Below, piece after piece: positions 14,740 to 23,096 of a DNA stretch of 64,000 nt. The stretch lies in assembly GCF_000153285.1 (NCBI RefSeq), contig NZ_CH724168.1, positions 231,823-295,822 of the forward strand, read 5' to 3'. Numbering within the stretch: the stretch's first letter is position 1; the number at the start of each line of letters is the position of its first letter. The position numbers and the translations under genes are program-made. The stretch comes from Synechococcus sp. WH 7805. GTDB taxonomy: Bacteria > Cyanobacteriota > Cyanobacteriia > PCC-6307 > Cyanobiaceae. The notes below the pieces were generated by a model. The model saw nothing but the letters and a program-made list of their open reading frames with translations, searched no databases and was not told the DNA's origin.

Positions 14740-14856
14740 TCATTCGTTAGTAACAACACAATCGTCTTCAGTGAAGATTTGATTGCAACCTTTGACTGAA
14801 GTTTGAATGTGAATACTGAATTCGGTTTTATCAGCATTTAATCTCTCTGCTTGCAA
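14740..14856 (-). CDS. Doubtful small ORF in an AT-rich gap
   Basis: The frame from TTG 14856 reads MQAERLNADKTEFSIHIQTS, then VKGCNQIFTEDDCVVTNE and a stop. The composition looks protein-like, with two cysteines, but the only start is TTG and no ribosome-binding site is evident. The rest of 14623-15049 is AT-rich with nothing else I can name. Confidence 0.25.
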   Translation of the reverse strand: MQAERLNADKTEFSIHIQTSVKGCNQIFTEDDCVVTNE

Positions 14857-15049
14857 TGGGCTCTTTGTAGAATTTTTTTGTTGTTCTGCCTAGCTTAATT
14901 GAATCGCCTCAATCTGGAATTGACGTGTTGATTGCGCCTAAGCGGGTCAGCCTAAGCCCGACGTGATTTTTCCTCTCCCAGTTGAGCCCCCAGGCACCAC
15001 TACCACTGCCCCTTGCATCGTTGTTGCGAGTGCTTCCCTGATGTGGCCT

Positions 15050-15246
15050 GGTTGATGCAAAGTCACTGCATCGATGGGGCGCGTGGTGGCTGGCGCTGAT
15101 ATGAATCCTGCGGACCAAAGCTGGCCTTGGTGGCCGCTGCTGCCACTTAGCTCCTTATTACAGGAATAGGTCTGAGGGGCTTGTCCCTGAGTTGTCCCTC
15201 GTTTTTTGTGCAAGTGGGCTGAATTGTGGGCAACTACAACCTTCTC
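15050..15246 (+). repeat. DUF4336-derived dispersed repeat, copy D (full, more diverged)
   Basis: GCATCGATGGGGCGCGTGGT, then GATATGAATCCTGCGGACC, TGGTGGCCGCTGCTGCC, the ACTTAGCTCC junction and the tail GGGGCTTGTCCCTGAGTTGT to TGGGCAACTACAACC. It is the most diverged of the full copies. Confidence 0.8.
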
Positions 15247-15329
15247 CTTAGCTGAAAATGTCTCTGGATTGAAAACGTGAATCTCGGGAAGCAGCAGAGT
15301 CCTTTGCACGGACTGAGAAGGAAACCTCT

Positions 15330-15836
15330 TTAAAGCGTTTCGGGCTTCAATCGGCTTGGCCGGTAAGAGATCAGAAAAGCCTGTTGGCTGTCACTCTCTG
15401 TCTTCACGGCTGTGATCAGGTCTTCACCTGTGTTCCAAACCCAGACCTGGTCGTTGTGGCTGTCGTGCTCAAGGCTTGTGCTCAGGGGTGGGCCGTGTCG
15501 AGCGCGCAGGCCTGCAAGCACCTCAGTCATGTCATCGATGGCGAACTCGTAAGCCAGGTTCGTCAGCCCTTTATCGGGATCGACTTCAAAGGTGGCCTGA
15601 GAGACGGGCAGTCGATCCAGAAACACATCGCGAGTCACGTAGCGACCGGACCGCTCTTCGTTCACGGTTTTCCCTTCACCCATATGGGTGGTCACCTGCT
15701 CCAACGGCATTCCCCAAGCCAACCCTTCAACGCAAGCGTCCACGCGGCCTGCGCTGCACAACAACAGCAGCCCTAAACAGGCAGTGATCAGAAGGTTCTG
15801 GAGTTGGGGCAGCACCTTCATGCGGCGATCATTCAC
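15330..15836 (-). CDS. Secreted hypothetical protein
   Basis: A 168-residue protein with a signal peptide (LLITACLGLLLLCSAGRVDA). The mature part contains EGLAWGMPLEQVTTHMGEGK, a repeat-like 'start of helix plus turn' pattern, and near the C-terminus VWVWNTGEDLITAVKTESDS. Only two cysteines are present, one in the signal peptide and one just after it. No enzymatic motif is visible. It faces a repeat on its 3' side and is probably a periplasmic protein of unknown role. Confidence 0.65.
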   Translation of the reverse strand: MNDRRMKVLPQLQNLLITACLGLLLLCSAGRVDACVEGLAWGMPLEQVTTHMGEGKTVNEERSGRYVTRDVFLDRLPVSQATFEVDPDKGLTNLAYEFAIDDMTEVLAGLRARHGPPLSTSLEHDSHNDQVWVWNTGEDLITAVKTESDSQQAFLISYRPSRLKPETL

Positions 15837-15948
15837 TGTGCAGATTCTGTTGGTTCGTGGGTCCGTTGCCTACTGCCTTTTGTGAAGGCAAGCCCTGAAT
15901 CATCCGTTCAATCTTGAATTGCTGTCTCCTGAGCCGTCTTGGTGCCGA

Positions 15949-16095
15949 TCAGCCCAGCTTCGGGTGCATCCCGAACCACTCGCAGCAGTAACCCAGCCTC
16001 AAGACCAAAGCGATCATGACCGCAGAGGCTGCCGCCACAAAGGCGATTCCCAGAGAGACCTGCCGGTTCTTCTCGTCTTGCGCCGTTCGGACCAT
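15949..16095 (-). CDS. Possible single-pass membrane protein
   Basis: A 48-residue frame, MVRTAQDEKNRQVSLGIAFV, then AAASAVMIALVLRLGYCCEW and FGMHPKLG. It has one membrane helix after a charged N-terminus. No ribosome-binding site is visible, and the family is unknown. Confidence 0.45.
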   Translation of the reverse strand: MVRTAQDEKNRQVSLGIAFVAAASAVMIALVLRLGYCCEWFGMHPKLG

Positions 16096-16321
16096 TCGGA
16101 GGGAGAGGGTGTCAGTACTTAACCCATGTATTTTCCGCTTTTGCAAGGCGCACCTCAACTCCAGCAGCCAGTCCCGCTTTTCTCCCTGGACGGCTACAAC
16201 GCGTGACTTCGGGGGCAGGAGCAGCGCTCAAGCGCTGGCTCGATGTACACGTCTCTGCGATGGATGGGGTTGTTTCAGCCTGTTTCGAGGCGAATGTTCC
16301 CCACCACGCAGGTCTTGTTGA

Positions 16322-16543
16322 TCAGTGATGTCCGTGCTGCTCAGCTTCCTCGTGTTTGGCGCAGACCATCCACATGGACCCCATTTGATGTGCTCCCTTG
16401 CATCCGAACCTTGGAGCTGCTTCCTCTGCCTCCTGCTGGGTCTTGAACATCGCCTGTTTCGGCTGACCACCGTGGGGGTTGGCGAAGGCTGAACCTGCGG
16501 ACATCACCAAGATGGAGCTGAACAAAAGAGCTGCGCGCTTCAT
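16322..16543 (-). CDS. DUF3721 small exported protein
   Basis: A 73-residue protein with a signal peptide (AALLFSSILVMSAGSAFA) and the family motif FKTQQEAEEAAPRFGCKGAH followed by QMGSMWMVCAKHEEAE. The His-rich end, EQHGHH, may bind metal. ATG 16543 places the signal peptide correctly; a longer frame upstream adds only unlikely sequence. It is a paralogue of the protein at 6116. The function is unknown. Confidence 0.82.
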   Translation of the reverse strand: MKRAALLFSSILVMSAGSAFANPHGGQPKQAMFKTQQEAEEAAPRFGCKGAHQMGSMWMVCAKHEEAEQHGHH

Positions 16544-16772
16544 CGGTTGATTGGATTCAACCCTTACTATGCAGTTGATGACATCAGTGCGCCGCAGAGG
16601 TTGTTGTGCCTCCAGCAACGGAGCAAAAGGGATGCCGTGTCTCGTTTAATCCAGGGCCACCATTTAGCTCCGGCCGCTTCTATGGCCTGATGCGAGGTTG
16701 TTGAAGAATATTGTCCTCTTCTGTACGTCGCGGAGATTCAGTCGCAAAATACATGAGTCAAAAGACCTATTC

Positions 16773-17114
16773 ATGCGTCACTTTCTTTCTCTCGCGCTGG
16801 CGGCTTTGATCGCTCTTATTGCCCCATCCATGGTATCCGCTGCTGATTCAGCGCATGGCGAGCAGATCTTCTCTGCCAACTGCGCTGCATGTCATATGGG
16901 TGGAGGCAACGTTGTTAACGGTCAACGCACGCTCCAACAGGACGATCTCAAGGCTTACCTGGCTAACTACAACGAAGGCCATGAAGAAGCCATCGCTTAC
17001 CAGGTGACCAATGGCAAAAACGGCATGCCTGCGTTTGGCGGGAAGCTTGGTCCAGACGACATCGCTGATGTTGCCGCCTATGTTGAATCGCAATCGATCA
17101 ACGGCTGGGCCTGA
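16773..17114 (+). CDS. petJ: Cytochrome c6
   Basis: A 113-residue precursor with a signal peptide ([22 protein letters not shown]) and an ~88-residue class I cytochrome c. The haem-binding motif is NCAACHMGG, and the axial Met is in [10 protein letters not shown]. It carries electrons in the thylakoid lumen from cytochrome b6f to photosystem I, in place of plastocyanin. ATG 16773 sits at the signal peptide start. A strong terminator follows 45 bp after the stop. It is a monocistronic gene within the accessory region. Confidence 0.95.
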   Translation: MRHFLSLALAALIALIAPSMVSAADSAHGEQIFSANCAACHMGGGNVVNGQRTLQQDDLKAYLANYNEGHEEAIAYQVTNGKNGMPAFGGKLGPDDIADVAAYVESQSINGWA

Positions 17115-17157
17115 GCAGTCAACTCTACAGATTTGAGACTTTGACGGTTTTTAATAG

Positions 17158-17196
17158 AGCCCCTGATTGGTCAAACAACCAGGGGCTTTTTCTTTG
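17158..17196 (+). terminator. Rho-independent terminator of petJ
   Basis: AGCCCCTG (17158-17165) pairs with CAGGGGCT (17180-17187) across a 14-base loop and is followed by TTTTCTTT. Confidence 0.85.
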
Positions 17197-17414
17197 AGTA
17201 GATATAGAAGAGGGTATTTCCTTTGAAACGGACTCTTCCTCTTACAGGTTGTTTGATTGTTCGATCTGAGCGTGAACACGGCTTTCCTGATTCAGTTGTG
17301 AACAGCAAAGGGTGGAAGACCACTCGTTTTGAATTGATTTCTCCATTGCGGCGAGTGTTTAGGGCATTCAGTTGGGGAACTCATAGCCCTGTTGAGTGCC
17401 GGTGTTCGAGGGTG

Positions 17415-17535
17415 TCCCCTGGTCTGATCCATTCCTCTGCAGAATCACTGCATTGATGGGGAGTGTGGTGGCTGGAGCTGGTGTGAATCCTGCGGATCAG
17501 CGCTGGGGTTTCTGGCCGCTGCTGCCGCTCTACCC
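17415..17535 (+). repeat. Source-like copy E of the dispersed repeat, inside the DUF4336 gene
   Basis: CCCCTGGTCTGATCCATTCC, the ATG region, and GGGGTTTCTGGCCGCTGCTG match copies B-D. After CTGCTGCC the gene reads GCTCTACCCCTATGG and never enters the shared tail. It is the only copy with a long reading frame beyond this point. Confidence 0.85.
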
Positions 17536-18646
17536 CTATGGCCGGCGAGCCACGCATGCCGAAGAGCTGATTCCCGGTGAGGTCTGGAGCTTTGAGCAGC
17601 TTCAGGGGGTGTATTACGTGGCGGTGCCGATCCGGCTCACGGTGGTGAAGGTGCCCGGTGGTCTGATGCTGTTGAACCCGCTTCCTCCCACCCGGGAGCT
17701 CTGCCAGGGGATTGCTGCGCTTGAGCAGCAGCATGGTCCGGTGTTGTCGCTTGTGTTGCCGACGGCGTCCGGCCTGGAGCACAAGCTTCCCCTAGGCCCT
17801 CTGGCGCGGGCTTTCCCTCGGGCGGAGGTTTGGGTCTGTCCGGGCCAGTGGAGTTTCCCCGTGCAATTACCCCTTAGCTGGTTGGGGGTACCGGAACGCC
17901 GCACCCGGGTTCTGCTCGACGACGGGGTGCCCCACCCAGAGATCTGCGATTGGTTGTCGCTCGGTCCACTGGATCTCGGTGTGGGTCGGTTCCAGGAGAT
18001 CAGCTGTTTTCACCGTCCTTCCGGGGCCCTTCTGGTGACCGATGCACTCGTGGGGATCAGCGCTGAGCCTCCCGCGGTGTTCGATGCAGACCCCACCCCG
18101 CTGTTGTTCCATGCCCGCGAGCGGGGCGATGAACCTTTTCTGGATTCAGTTGAAGCACGCCGTCGCGGTTGGGCCCGGCTTGTGCTGTTCGCCTCTTACC
18201 TGAGGCCGGAACCGCTGGACGTTCCTTCGTTGCTTCAGGTGTTGCGCCAGTCCTTTCGTCCGGGTTTGCGTTCCCCCCGTGGGCACTTCGGGCTGTATCC
18301 CTTCTCCTGGAAGGACGGCTGGCATCAGGCAGCATCGGCTTTGATGGGGGATTCGGCCCCGCGTCTGCAGGTGGCTCCTGTCTTGGAGAGGTTGGTGCTG
18401 CCGCGGGCCCGCCAAGCCTTGCTCCGTTGGTTGGATGAATTGGCCAGCCTTGAGGCCATGCGTTGGCTGGTGCCAGCGCACTACAGCGCTCCTCTCGCGT
18501 TCACACCCGAGGTGGTCGCTGCTTTCAAAGAGGAACTCGTGCAGAGGCCCTGGGCTCCAGATCAGGGCAACTGGGATTTTCTTGCTGAAATCGACAAAAC
18601 ACTGGTGCGGTACCGGCTGGTGCCGCGCGATCCGTTCACAGATTGA
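17456..18646 (+). CDS. DUF4336 protein
   Basis: A 396-residue protein typical of cyanobacteria and plastids. The N-terminus RWGFWPLLPLYPYGRR is conserved in the family, followed by GEVWSFEQLQGVYYVAVPIR and LTVVKVPGGLMLLNPLPPT. The fold resembles metallo-beta-lactamase proteins, but the usual HxHxDH motif is not obvious. No reaction is established. I chose ATG 17456 because homologues start shortly before the RWGFWPL segment. Its 3' end overlaps the converging DUF760 gene by 11 bp. Its 5' end has been copied elsewhere in the window. Confidence 0.82.
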   Translation: MGSVVAGAGVNPADQRWGFWPLLPLYPYGRRATHAEELIPGEVWSFEQLQGVYYVAVPIRLTVVKVPGGLMLLNPLPPTRELCQGIAALEQQHGPVLSLVLPTASGLEHKLPLGPLARAFPRAEVWVCPGQWSFPVQLPLSWLGVPERRTRVLLDDGVPHPEICDWLSLGPLDLGVGRFQEISCFHRPSGALLVTDALVGISAEPPAVFDADPTPLLFHARERGDEPFLDSVEARRRGWARLVLFASYLRPEPLDVPSLLQVLRQSFRPGLRSPRGHFGLYPFSWKDGWHQAASALMGDSAPRLQVAPVLERLVLPRARQALLRWLDELASLEAMRWLVPAHYSAPLAFTPEVVAAFKEELVQRPWAPDQGNWDFLAEIDKTLVRYRLVPRDPFTD

Positions 18647-18989
18647 GTTCTTCGTCAGGACCGATCGCCATGTCATCGTCGCCGAACATCGCGTCCTCCA
18701 GCTCCTTGCGTTGCTCCATCTGACGCAGGAAGTAACCCGTCATCATGGCCGAGGCGAGCATGTTCGCCAGGTTGTCGCGATGGGCGGTGACCTTCACCTC
18801 GAACTGTTCGCTGGGAAGCATTCCCAGAAGCCCCTGCACGTTGTGACGGATCACATCCTGGATGTCGTTGCTCGCGGATTTCGCGACGCGCTGGAGAACA
18901 TCGGGTGATTGATCCTGCAGGTACTGAATCAGTCCGTTAACGGGTTGTCCGTCTTGGCTGTCCGTGGTCAGGAACTCAGGATTAAACAT
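18636..18989 (-). CDS. DUF760 protein
   Basis: A 117-residue soluble protein. The segments SPDVLQRVAKSASNDIQDVI, RHNVQGLLGMLPSEQFEVKV and LANMLASAMMTGYFLRQMEQ are typical of DUF760, found in cyanobacteria and chloroplasts. The function is unknown. It has an acidic C-terminus (FGDDDMAIGPDEELNL). ATG 18989 starts at MFNPEFLTTD; the longer frame upstream runs into lepB and is rejected. Confidence 0.85.
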   Translation of the reverse strand: MFNPEFLTTDSQDGQPVNGLIQYLQDQSPDVLQRVAKSASNDIQDVIRHNVQGLLGMLPSEQFEVKVTAHRDNLANMLASAMMTGYFLRQMEQRKELEDAMFGDDDMAIGPDEELNL

Positions 18990-19003
18990 CCCGCCGCTCT
19001 CCG

Positions 19004-19621
19004 TCAGGACCCTGAACTTATCGCAGCTGTGTGCTGCGTCACAGTTGAATCCGGTTGTGAGAACCGAATCGGACCGAACCGTGTGAGCGGCCAGTACCGC
19101 CAGACGGCCGTTCCGATCACCAGGTTGTCCGGCAGGGAGCCCCACAAGTGGGAATCAAGACTGGCATTGCGGTTGTCACCCATCACCCACAACGCTCCAT
19201 CCGGCACGGTGACGCTCGGCATGGCGTAGTCGATCGCTTCATCCAGCCAGGGCTCGTTCACCACGCTGTTGTTGCGCAGCAGCTGTCCATCGCGGACCTC
19301 GAGCTGATCGCCTGGCAAACCCACCACCCGTTTGATCAGCGCCGCATTCGGGTCGTAGCCCGCCGCCACGAGCTGGGGGGGAACGGCGAAGACCACGATG
19401 CTGTTCAGGGGCAGCGCCTGGTGCGTGGCGCGATCGAACCGCGGCCTCAGCTTCTCCACCAGAATTCGATCTTGCAGCTGCAGGGTTGGCAGCATCGACC
19501 CCGATGGAATCCAACGGGGTTCCAGCACTTGCCATCGCAGCAGCAGTGCCAGAACCACCCACAGGAGTAGGGAGGTCCAGCCACTGCGGCGTGAGTCGGA
19601 CTGATCGGGTTGGCTGGGCAT
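19004..19621 (-). CDS. lepB: Signal peptidase I
   Basis: A 205-residue type I signal peptidase that removes signal peptides from exported proteins at the membrane. There is one N-terminal membrane segment (LLLWVVLALLLRWQVLE), the catalytic Ser in IPSGSMLPTLQLQD, the catalytic Lys in NAALIKRVVGLPGDQLEV, and the box E motif MGDNRNASLDSH. It lies 14 bp downstream-side of DUF760 on the same strand and is divergent from menD, with roughly 60 bp between the coding regions, depending on the menD start. Confidence 0.95.
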   Translation of the reverse strand: MPSQPDQSDSRRSGWTSLLLWVVLALLLRWQVLEPRWIPSGSMLPTLQLQDRILVEKLRPRFDRATHQALPLNSIVVFAVPPQLVAAGYDPNAALIKRVVGLPGDQLEVRDGQLLRNNSVVNEPWLDEAIDYAMPSVTVPDGALWVMGDNRNASLDSHLWGSLPDNLVIGTAVWRYWPLTRFGPIRFSQPDSTVTQHTAAISSGS

Positions 19622-19723
19622 CGAGGGTAAAAACCCAGGGGCAGACGCTGCACGAGGATCGCATCAGCGCCGCCGATCGGTCTGAGCCACGCCATCGCCA
19701 ATCTCAGGGCCGCTGTCAGTCTC

Positions 19724-21451
19724 TTGGCCCATCTGCAGCAGCAGGGACTTCAGCAGGTTGTTCTCTGCCCTGGCAGCCGCTCCGCCCCTCTGGCCCTGGC
19801 GGCCGGCGGCTTGGCCAGGCGTGCTGGGCTGATGCTCGTGACCGCGATCGATGAGCGCTCAGCTGGTTTTCATGCCCTCGGGCTTGCCCTGGCGTCCGGT
19901 CGTGCCACAGCGGTGATCACCACCTCCGGCACAGCCGTCGCCAATCTGTTGCCTGCCGCCGTCGAGGCTGATCGTTCCTGCATTCCTCTGCTGCTGCTCA
20001 CGGCCGATCGGCCGTCACGCCTGAAGGACTGCGGCGCCAACCAAACCGTGAATCAGGAGGATTTTCTCAGCTCTGTTTGCCGCGCGTTTCTGACCACCCC
20101 CGGCGATGGGCTGCATCTCCAGGACGATGCTCAGCTGCAGACCCTGGCAGCGACGCTCTGGGAGAAGGCGATGGGATCGGCAGGGCCCGTGCACCTGAAT
20201 GTGCCGTTCGAGGAACCACTCCATCCCAGTGGGGCTGAGCAGCAGGTGTTCTGGTCGGCATGGCAACCCCGCTCTGGCAGTGGTGAGGAGGCGCTCAGGC
20301 TGCAGACGCTTCCCACACCATGGGGTGGTCCAGTTCTGGATTGGTCGCATCCGGGCGTGGTGGTGGCGGGACCCTGGCGTGGTCTGGCGGCAGACCTCCC
20401 GGCCTACCAAGGGGCGTTGCAGGCGCTGGCCCTCACCACCGGCTGGCCTGTTCTGGTGGATCCTCTGGCCGCCGCACCCCGGGATCTACCGGGCATGATC
20501 CGCCACTGGGACCTGATGCTGCCGGCCGGTTTGCCCAAGCCGGAGGCATCGCTTCAGGTGCTGCGTCTTGGCCCTCTCCCGGCCAGCCGCCGGCTTGAAG
20601 CCTGGTTGCGCACGCTGGGGCCCGGCCAATGGCTCATCAGCGAGGGAGACGGCCGTGGCCTCGACCCTCTGGGCCTGGCCAGCCAGTGCAGCCAGGGGCT
20701 CTCCAGCTGGTGGAACGGCGTCTCTCCCCAGCAGGTGTGCTCTGAAGAACGTCCCAGCGCCTTGCTCAAGGCCTGGCGTGCTCTGGATGCGGCCGTGGAG
20801 CGTGCGCTTGCCCAGCAGTTGCCCCAAGTCGGCCCCGTCAGTGAACCGGCCTTGATGCGGTGTCTGCCTCAGCTGTTGCCTCCAGCGATGCCGGTGATGC
20901 TGGCCGCCAGCAGTCCCGTTCGGGACTGGCAGGCGTTTGCAGCTGCTGATACCGGCCACCGCCGTTGCTTCAGTTTCCGCGGAGCCTCTGGCATCGATGG
21001 GACCCTCTCTCTGGCCGTTGGACTTGCACGGGAGCTCGGCCCCCTGGCTCTGCTCACGGGCGATCTCGCACTCCTGCACGACAGCAATGGCTGGCTGCTG
21101 GCGGCGGCCTCAGCACCGCCCTTGCTGGTGCTGTTGATTGACAACAGCGGCGGCGGCATCTTCGGGCAGCTGCCGATTCCTGCCGGTTCGGCGGCTGAGT
21201 TCGACCATCTCTTCGCCATGCCCCAGGCAGTGGATCCGCTGGCGTTGGCCAGGGCCCATGGCGTGCCCTCCCGTCAGCTGGCCTGCCTCGAGGATCTTCC
21301 CCATGCCCTGGAGTGGGGACTGGACCAGAGGCGACCGGTGCTGCTGCGGGTCTGCACGGACCGAATTGCTGATGCAGCCTTGCGGCAGACGCTGCGGCGA
21401 GAGGTGGAGCAGGTGCTCCGCTGTGATCAAGGCAGTACAAAAGAACACTGA
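19724..21451 (+). CDS. menD: MenD, SEPHCHC synthase
   Basis: A 575-residue thiamine-diphosphate enzyme that joins isochorismate and 2-oxoglutarate in the route to phylloquinone, the photosystem I quinone. Motifs are [34 protein letters not shown] and [16 protein letters not shown]. The start is uncertain. TTG 19724 is the first usual start codon, but the family expects about 14 more residues, and these are encoded just upstream in frame (SHAIANLRAAVSL, from 19685). No ATG, GTG or TTG precedes them; CTG 19682 is the only candidate I see. menB follows 14 bp after the stop. Confidence 0.93.
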   Translation: MAHLQQQGLQQVVLCPGSRSAPLALAAGGLARRAGLMLVTAIDERSAGFHALGLALASGRATAVITTSGTAVANLLPAAVEADRSCIPLLLLTADRPSRLKDCGANQTVNQEDFLSSVCRAFLTTPGDGLHLQDDAQLQTLAATLWEKAMGSAGPVHLNVPFEEPLHPSGAEQQVFWSAWQPRSGSGEEALRLQTLPTPWGGPVLDWSHPGVVVAGPWRGLAADLPAYQGALQALALTTGWPVLVDPLAAAPRDLPGMIRHWDLMLPAGLPKPEASLQVLRLGPLPASRRLEAWLRTLGPGQWLISEGDGRGLDPLGLASQCSQGLSSWWNGVSPQQVCSEERPSALLKAWRALDAAVERALAQQLPQVGPVSEPALMRCLPQLLPPAMPVMLAASSPVRDWQAFAAADTGHRRCFSFRGASGIDGTLSLAVGLARELGPLALLTGDLALLHDSNGWLLAAASAPPLLVLLIDNSGGGIFGQLPIPAGSAAEFDHLFAMPQAVDPLALARAHGVPSRQLACLEDLPHALEWGLDQRRPVLLRVCTDRIADAALRQTLRREVEQVLRCDQGSTKEH

Positions 21452-21465
21452 TCCCCACCGCCTCC

Positions 21466-22341
21466 ATGGCCGATCCGACCTCCCGATCCGTGCTTCCTGG
21501 TGATCCGGGAGTGGTGTGGCAGCCCTGGGGGGATTACAGCGATGTGTTGCTGCATCGAGCCCAGTCGGGCATTGCGCGGGTGGCCATCAATCGCCCGCAC
21601 AAGCGCAACGCCTTCCGGCCTCGCACGGTGGTGGAACTCTGTGATGCCTTCACGCGCATCCGCGACGACAGCAGCATCGGTGTGGTGCTGTTCACCGGTG
21701 TCGGTCCCGCGGACGACGGTGGCTACGCCTTCTGCGCCGGCGGTGACCAGAGTGTGCGCGGTGATGGCGGCTATCTCGATGAGGACGGGCTGCCCAGGCT
21801 GAATGTGCTCGATCTGCAGCGGATCATCCGCAGCCTGCCCAAGGTGGTGATCGCCCTGGTGGCTGGGTATGCCATCGGTGGTGGACAGGTGCTGCATCTG
21901 CTTTGTGATCTCAGCCTTGCTGCAGAGAATGCCGTGTTTGGTCAGACCGGCCCGCGCGTCGGCAGCTTTGATGGCGGTTTCGGTGCGGGGTATCTGGCCC
22001 GGGTCGTGGGTCAGCGCAAGGCCAGGGAAATCTGGTTTCTCTGCCGTCGCTACGGAGCGGAGCAGGCCCTGCAGATGGGACTGGTCAATGCCATCGTTCC
22101 GCTGCACAAGCTTGAAGCCGAAGGCGTGCGTTGGGCTCAGGAGGTGCTGCAGCACAGCCCCACGGCGATCCGCTGCCTCAAGGCGTCCTTCAATGCTGAA
22201 ACTGATGGCCTGGCGGGCATTCAGGAATTGGCGGGTCAGGCCACCCATCTCTTCTACCGAACGGAGGAGGGGCAGGAGGGGCGTAACGCTTTCCTTGAGA
22301 AGCGGGACCCTGACTTTTCAGCCTCCCCCTGGCTCCCCTAG
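21466..22341 (+). CDS. menB: MenB, 1,4-dihydroxy-2-naphthoyl-CoA synthase
   Basis: A 291-residue crotonase-fold enzyme that closes the naphthoquinone ring in phylloquinone synthesis. The oxyanion-hole and active-site segments are visible: [50 protein letters not shown] and [18 protein letters not shown]. The C-terminal [20 protein letters not shown] is typical. It is directly after menD in the same operon. Confidence 0.95.
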   Translation: MADPTSRSVLPGDPGVVWQPWGDYSDVLLHRAQSGIARVAINRPHKRNAFRPRTVVELCDAFTRIRDDSSIGVVLFTGVGPADDGGYAFCAGGDQSVRGDGGYLDEDGLPRLNVLDLQRIIRSLPKVVIALVAGYAIGGGQVLHLLCDLSLAAENAVFGQTGPRVGSFDGGFGAGYLARVVGQRKAREIWFLCRRYGAEQALQMGLVNAIVPLHKLEAEGVRWAQEVLQHSPTAIRCLKASFNAETDGLAGIQELAGQATHLFYRTEEGQEGRNAFLEKRDPDFSASPWLP

Positions 22342-22380
22342 CTAAAAAAGTTGCATCGTTCACTTCGTTTCGGCGCCGCG

Positions 22381-23037
22381 ATGCTCCAGCGCATCCTTCC
22401 AGCAACCATCGGATTGCTTGCCCTGGCTGCGCTTCCGCCGCTGCCCTGGCTGCGGCCTGTGCATGCGGCGGATGTTCCCAAGGCTGAGGCGGCTGAGGCT
22501 CCAACGCAACGGGAACCGGATCCGATTCCTCCGCTCGCGGCACCGGTCAGCGATGCCGTTTCGATGGCCCGTGTCCCAGCGGAGCTCCTGCAGCGTGTGG
22601 GTCTGCAGCTCGTGCTTGATCGTCAGCACCGGCAGCTACTCGTGCTCCACGATGGTTTGCTCACGCGTCGGTTCCCTGCGGCCGTGGGCACGGTCGGCTG
22701 GGAAACCCCTTCCGGACGGTTCCGGGTGATGCAGATGGTGAAGGAGCCGGTGTGGACGCACCCTGTCAGCGGCGAATTGCTGGGCCCCGAGGTGGCTAAC
22801 AATCCGTTGGGATCGCGATGGATTGGTTTTCATCGCGATTGCAAAGGCCGTAAAGGCTGGGATGGTGAGCAGTACCTCGATATTGATGGCTGCACAGTGG
22901 CGGGGTTTCACGGCACCCCTTACCGCTGGACGGTGGGACGTGCGGTATCCCATGGGTGTGTGCGTCTCTATGAGGAGAACGTTCAGGAGATCTTTGAGAT
23001 GGTGAGGATCGGTACTCCAGTGACAGTGCTTCCCTGA
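22381..23037 (+). CDS. L,D-transpeptidase (YkuD) with signal peptide
   Basis: A 218-residue exported protein. The signal peptide runs LPATIGLLALAALPPLPWL and probably ends after VHA. The YkuD domain ends in the catalytic segment FHGTPYRWTVGRAVSHGCVR, with the H-x14-SHGCxR pattern. These enzymes form 3-3 cross-links in peptidoglycan or attach proteins to it. ATG 22381 puts the hydrophobic segment at the N-terminus; a TTG at 22351 would extend it by ten residues. The Pro- and Glu-rich stretch after the signal peptide is a likely spacer. Confidence 0.88.
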   Translation: MLQRILPATIGLLALAALPPLPWLRPVHAADVPKAEAAEAPTQREPDPIPPLAAPVSDAVSMARVPAELLQRVGLQLVLDRQHRQLLVLHDGLLTRRFPAAVGTVGWETPSGRFRVMQMVKEPVWTHPVSGELLGPEVANNPLGSRWIGFHRDCKGRKGWDGEQYLDIDGCTVAGFHGTPYRWTVGRAVSHGCVRLYEENVQEIFEMVRIGTPVTVLP

Positions 23038-23096
23038 CTGAACTCAACCCAACTGATTGCGCTTAAAGTCGCGCCTCACAATCGGTTGAACTGACC

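Noticed and set aside
15384-15787. Plus-strand frames opposite the secreted protein at 15330
   Set aside because: They are shadows; the minus-strand frame has a good signal peptide and natural length.
7217-17535. Insertion sequences as the cause of the dispersed repeats
   Set aside because: No transposase, terminal inverted repeats or target-site duplications are visible within the copies.
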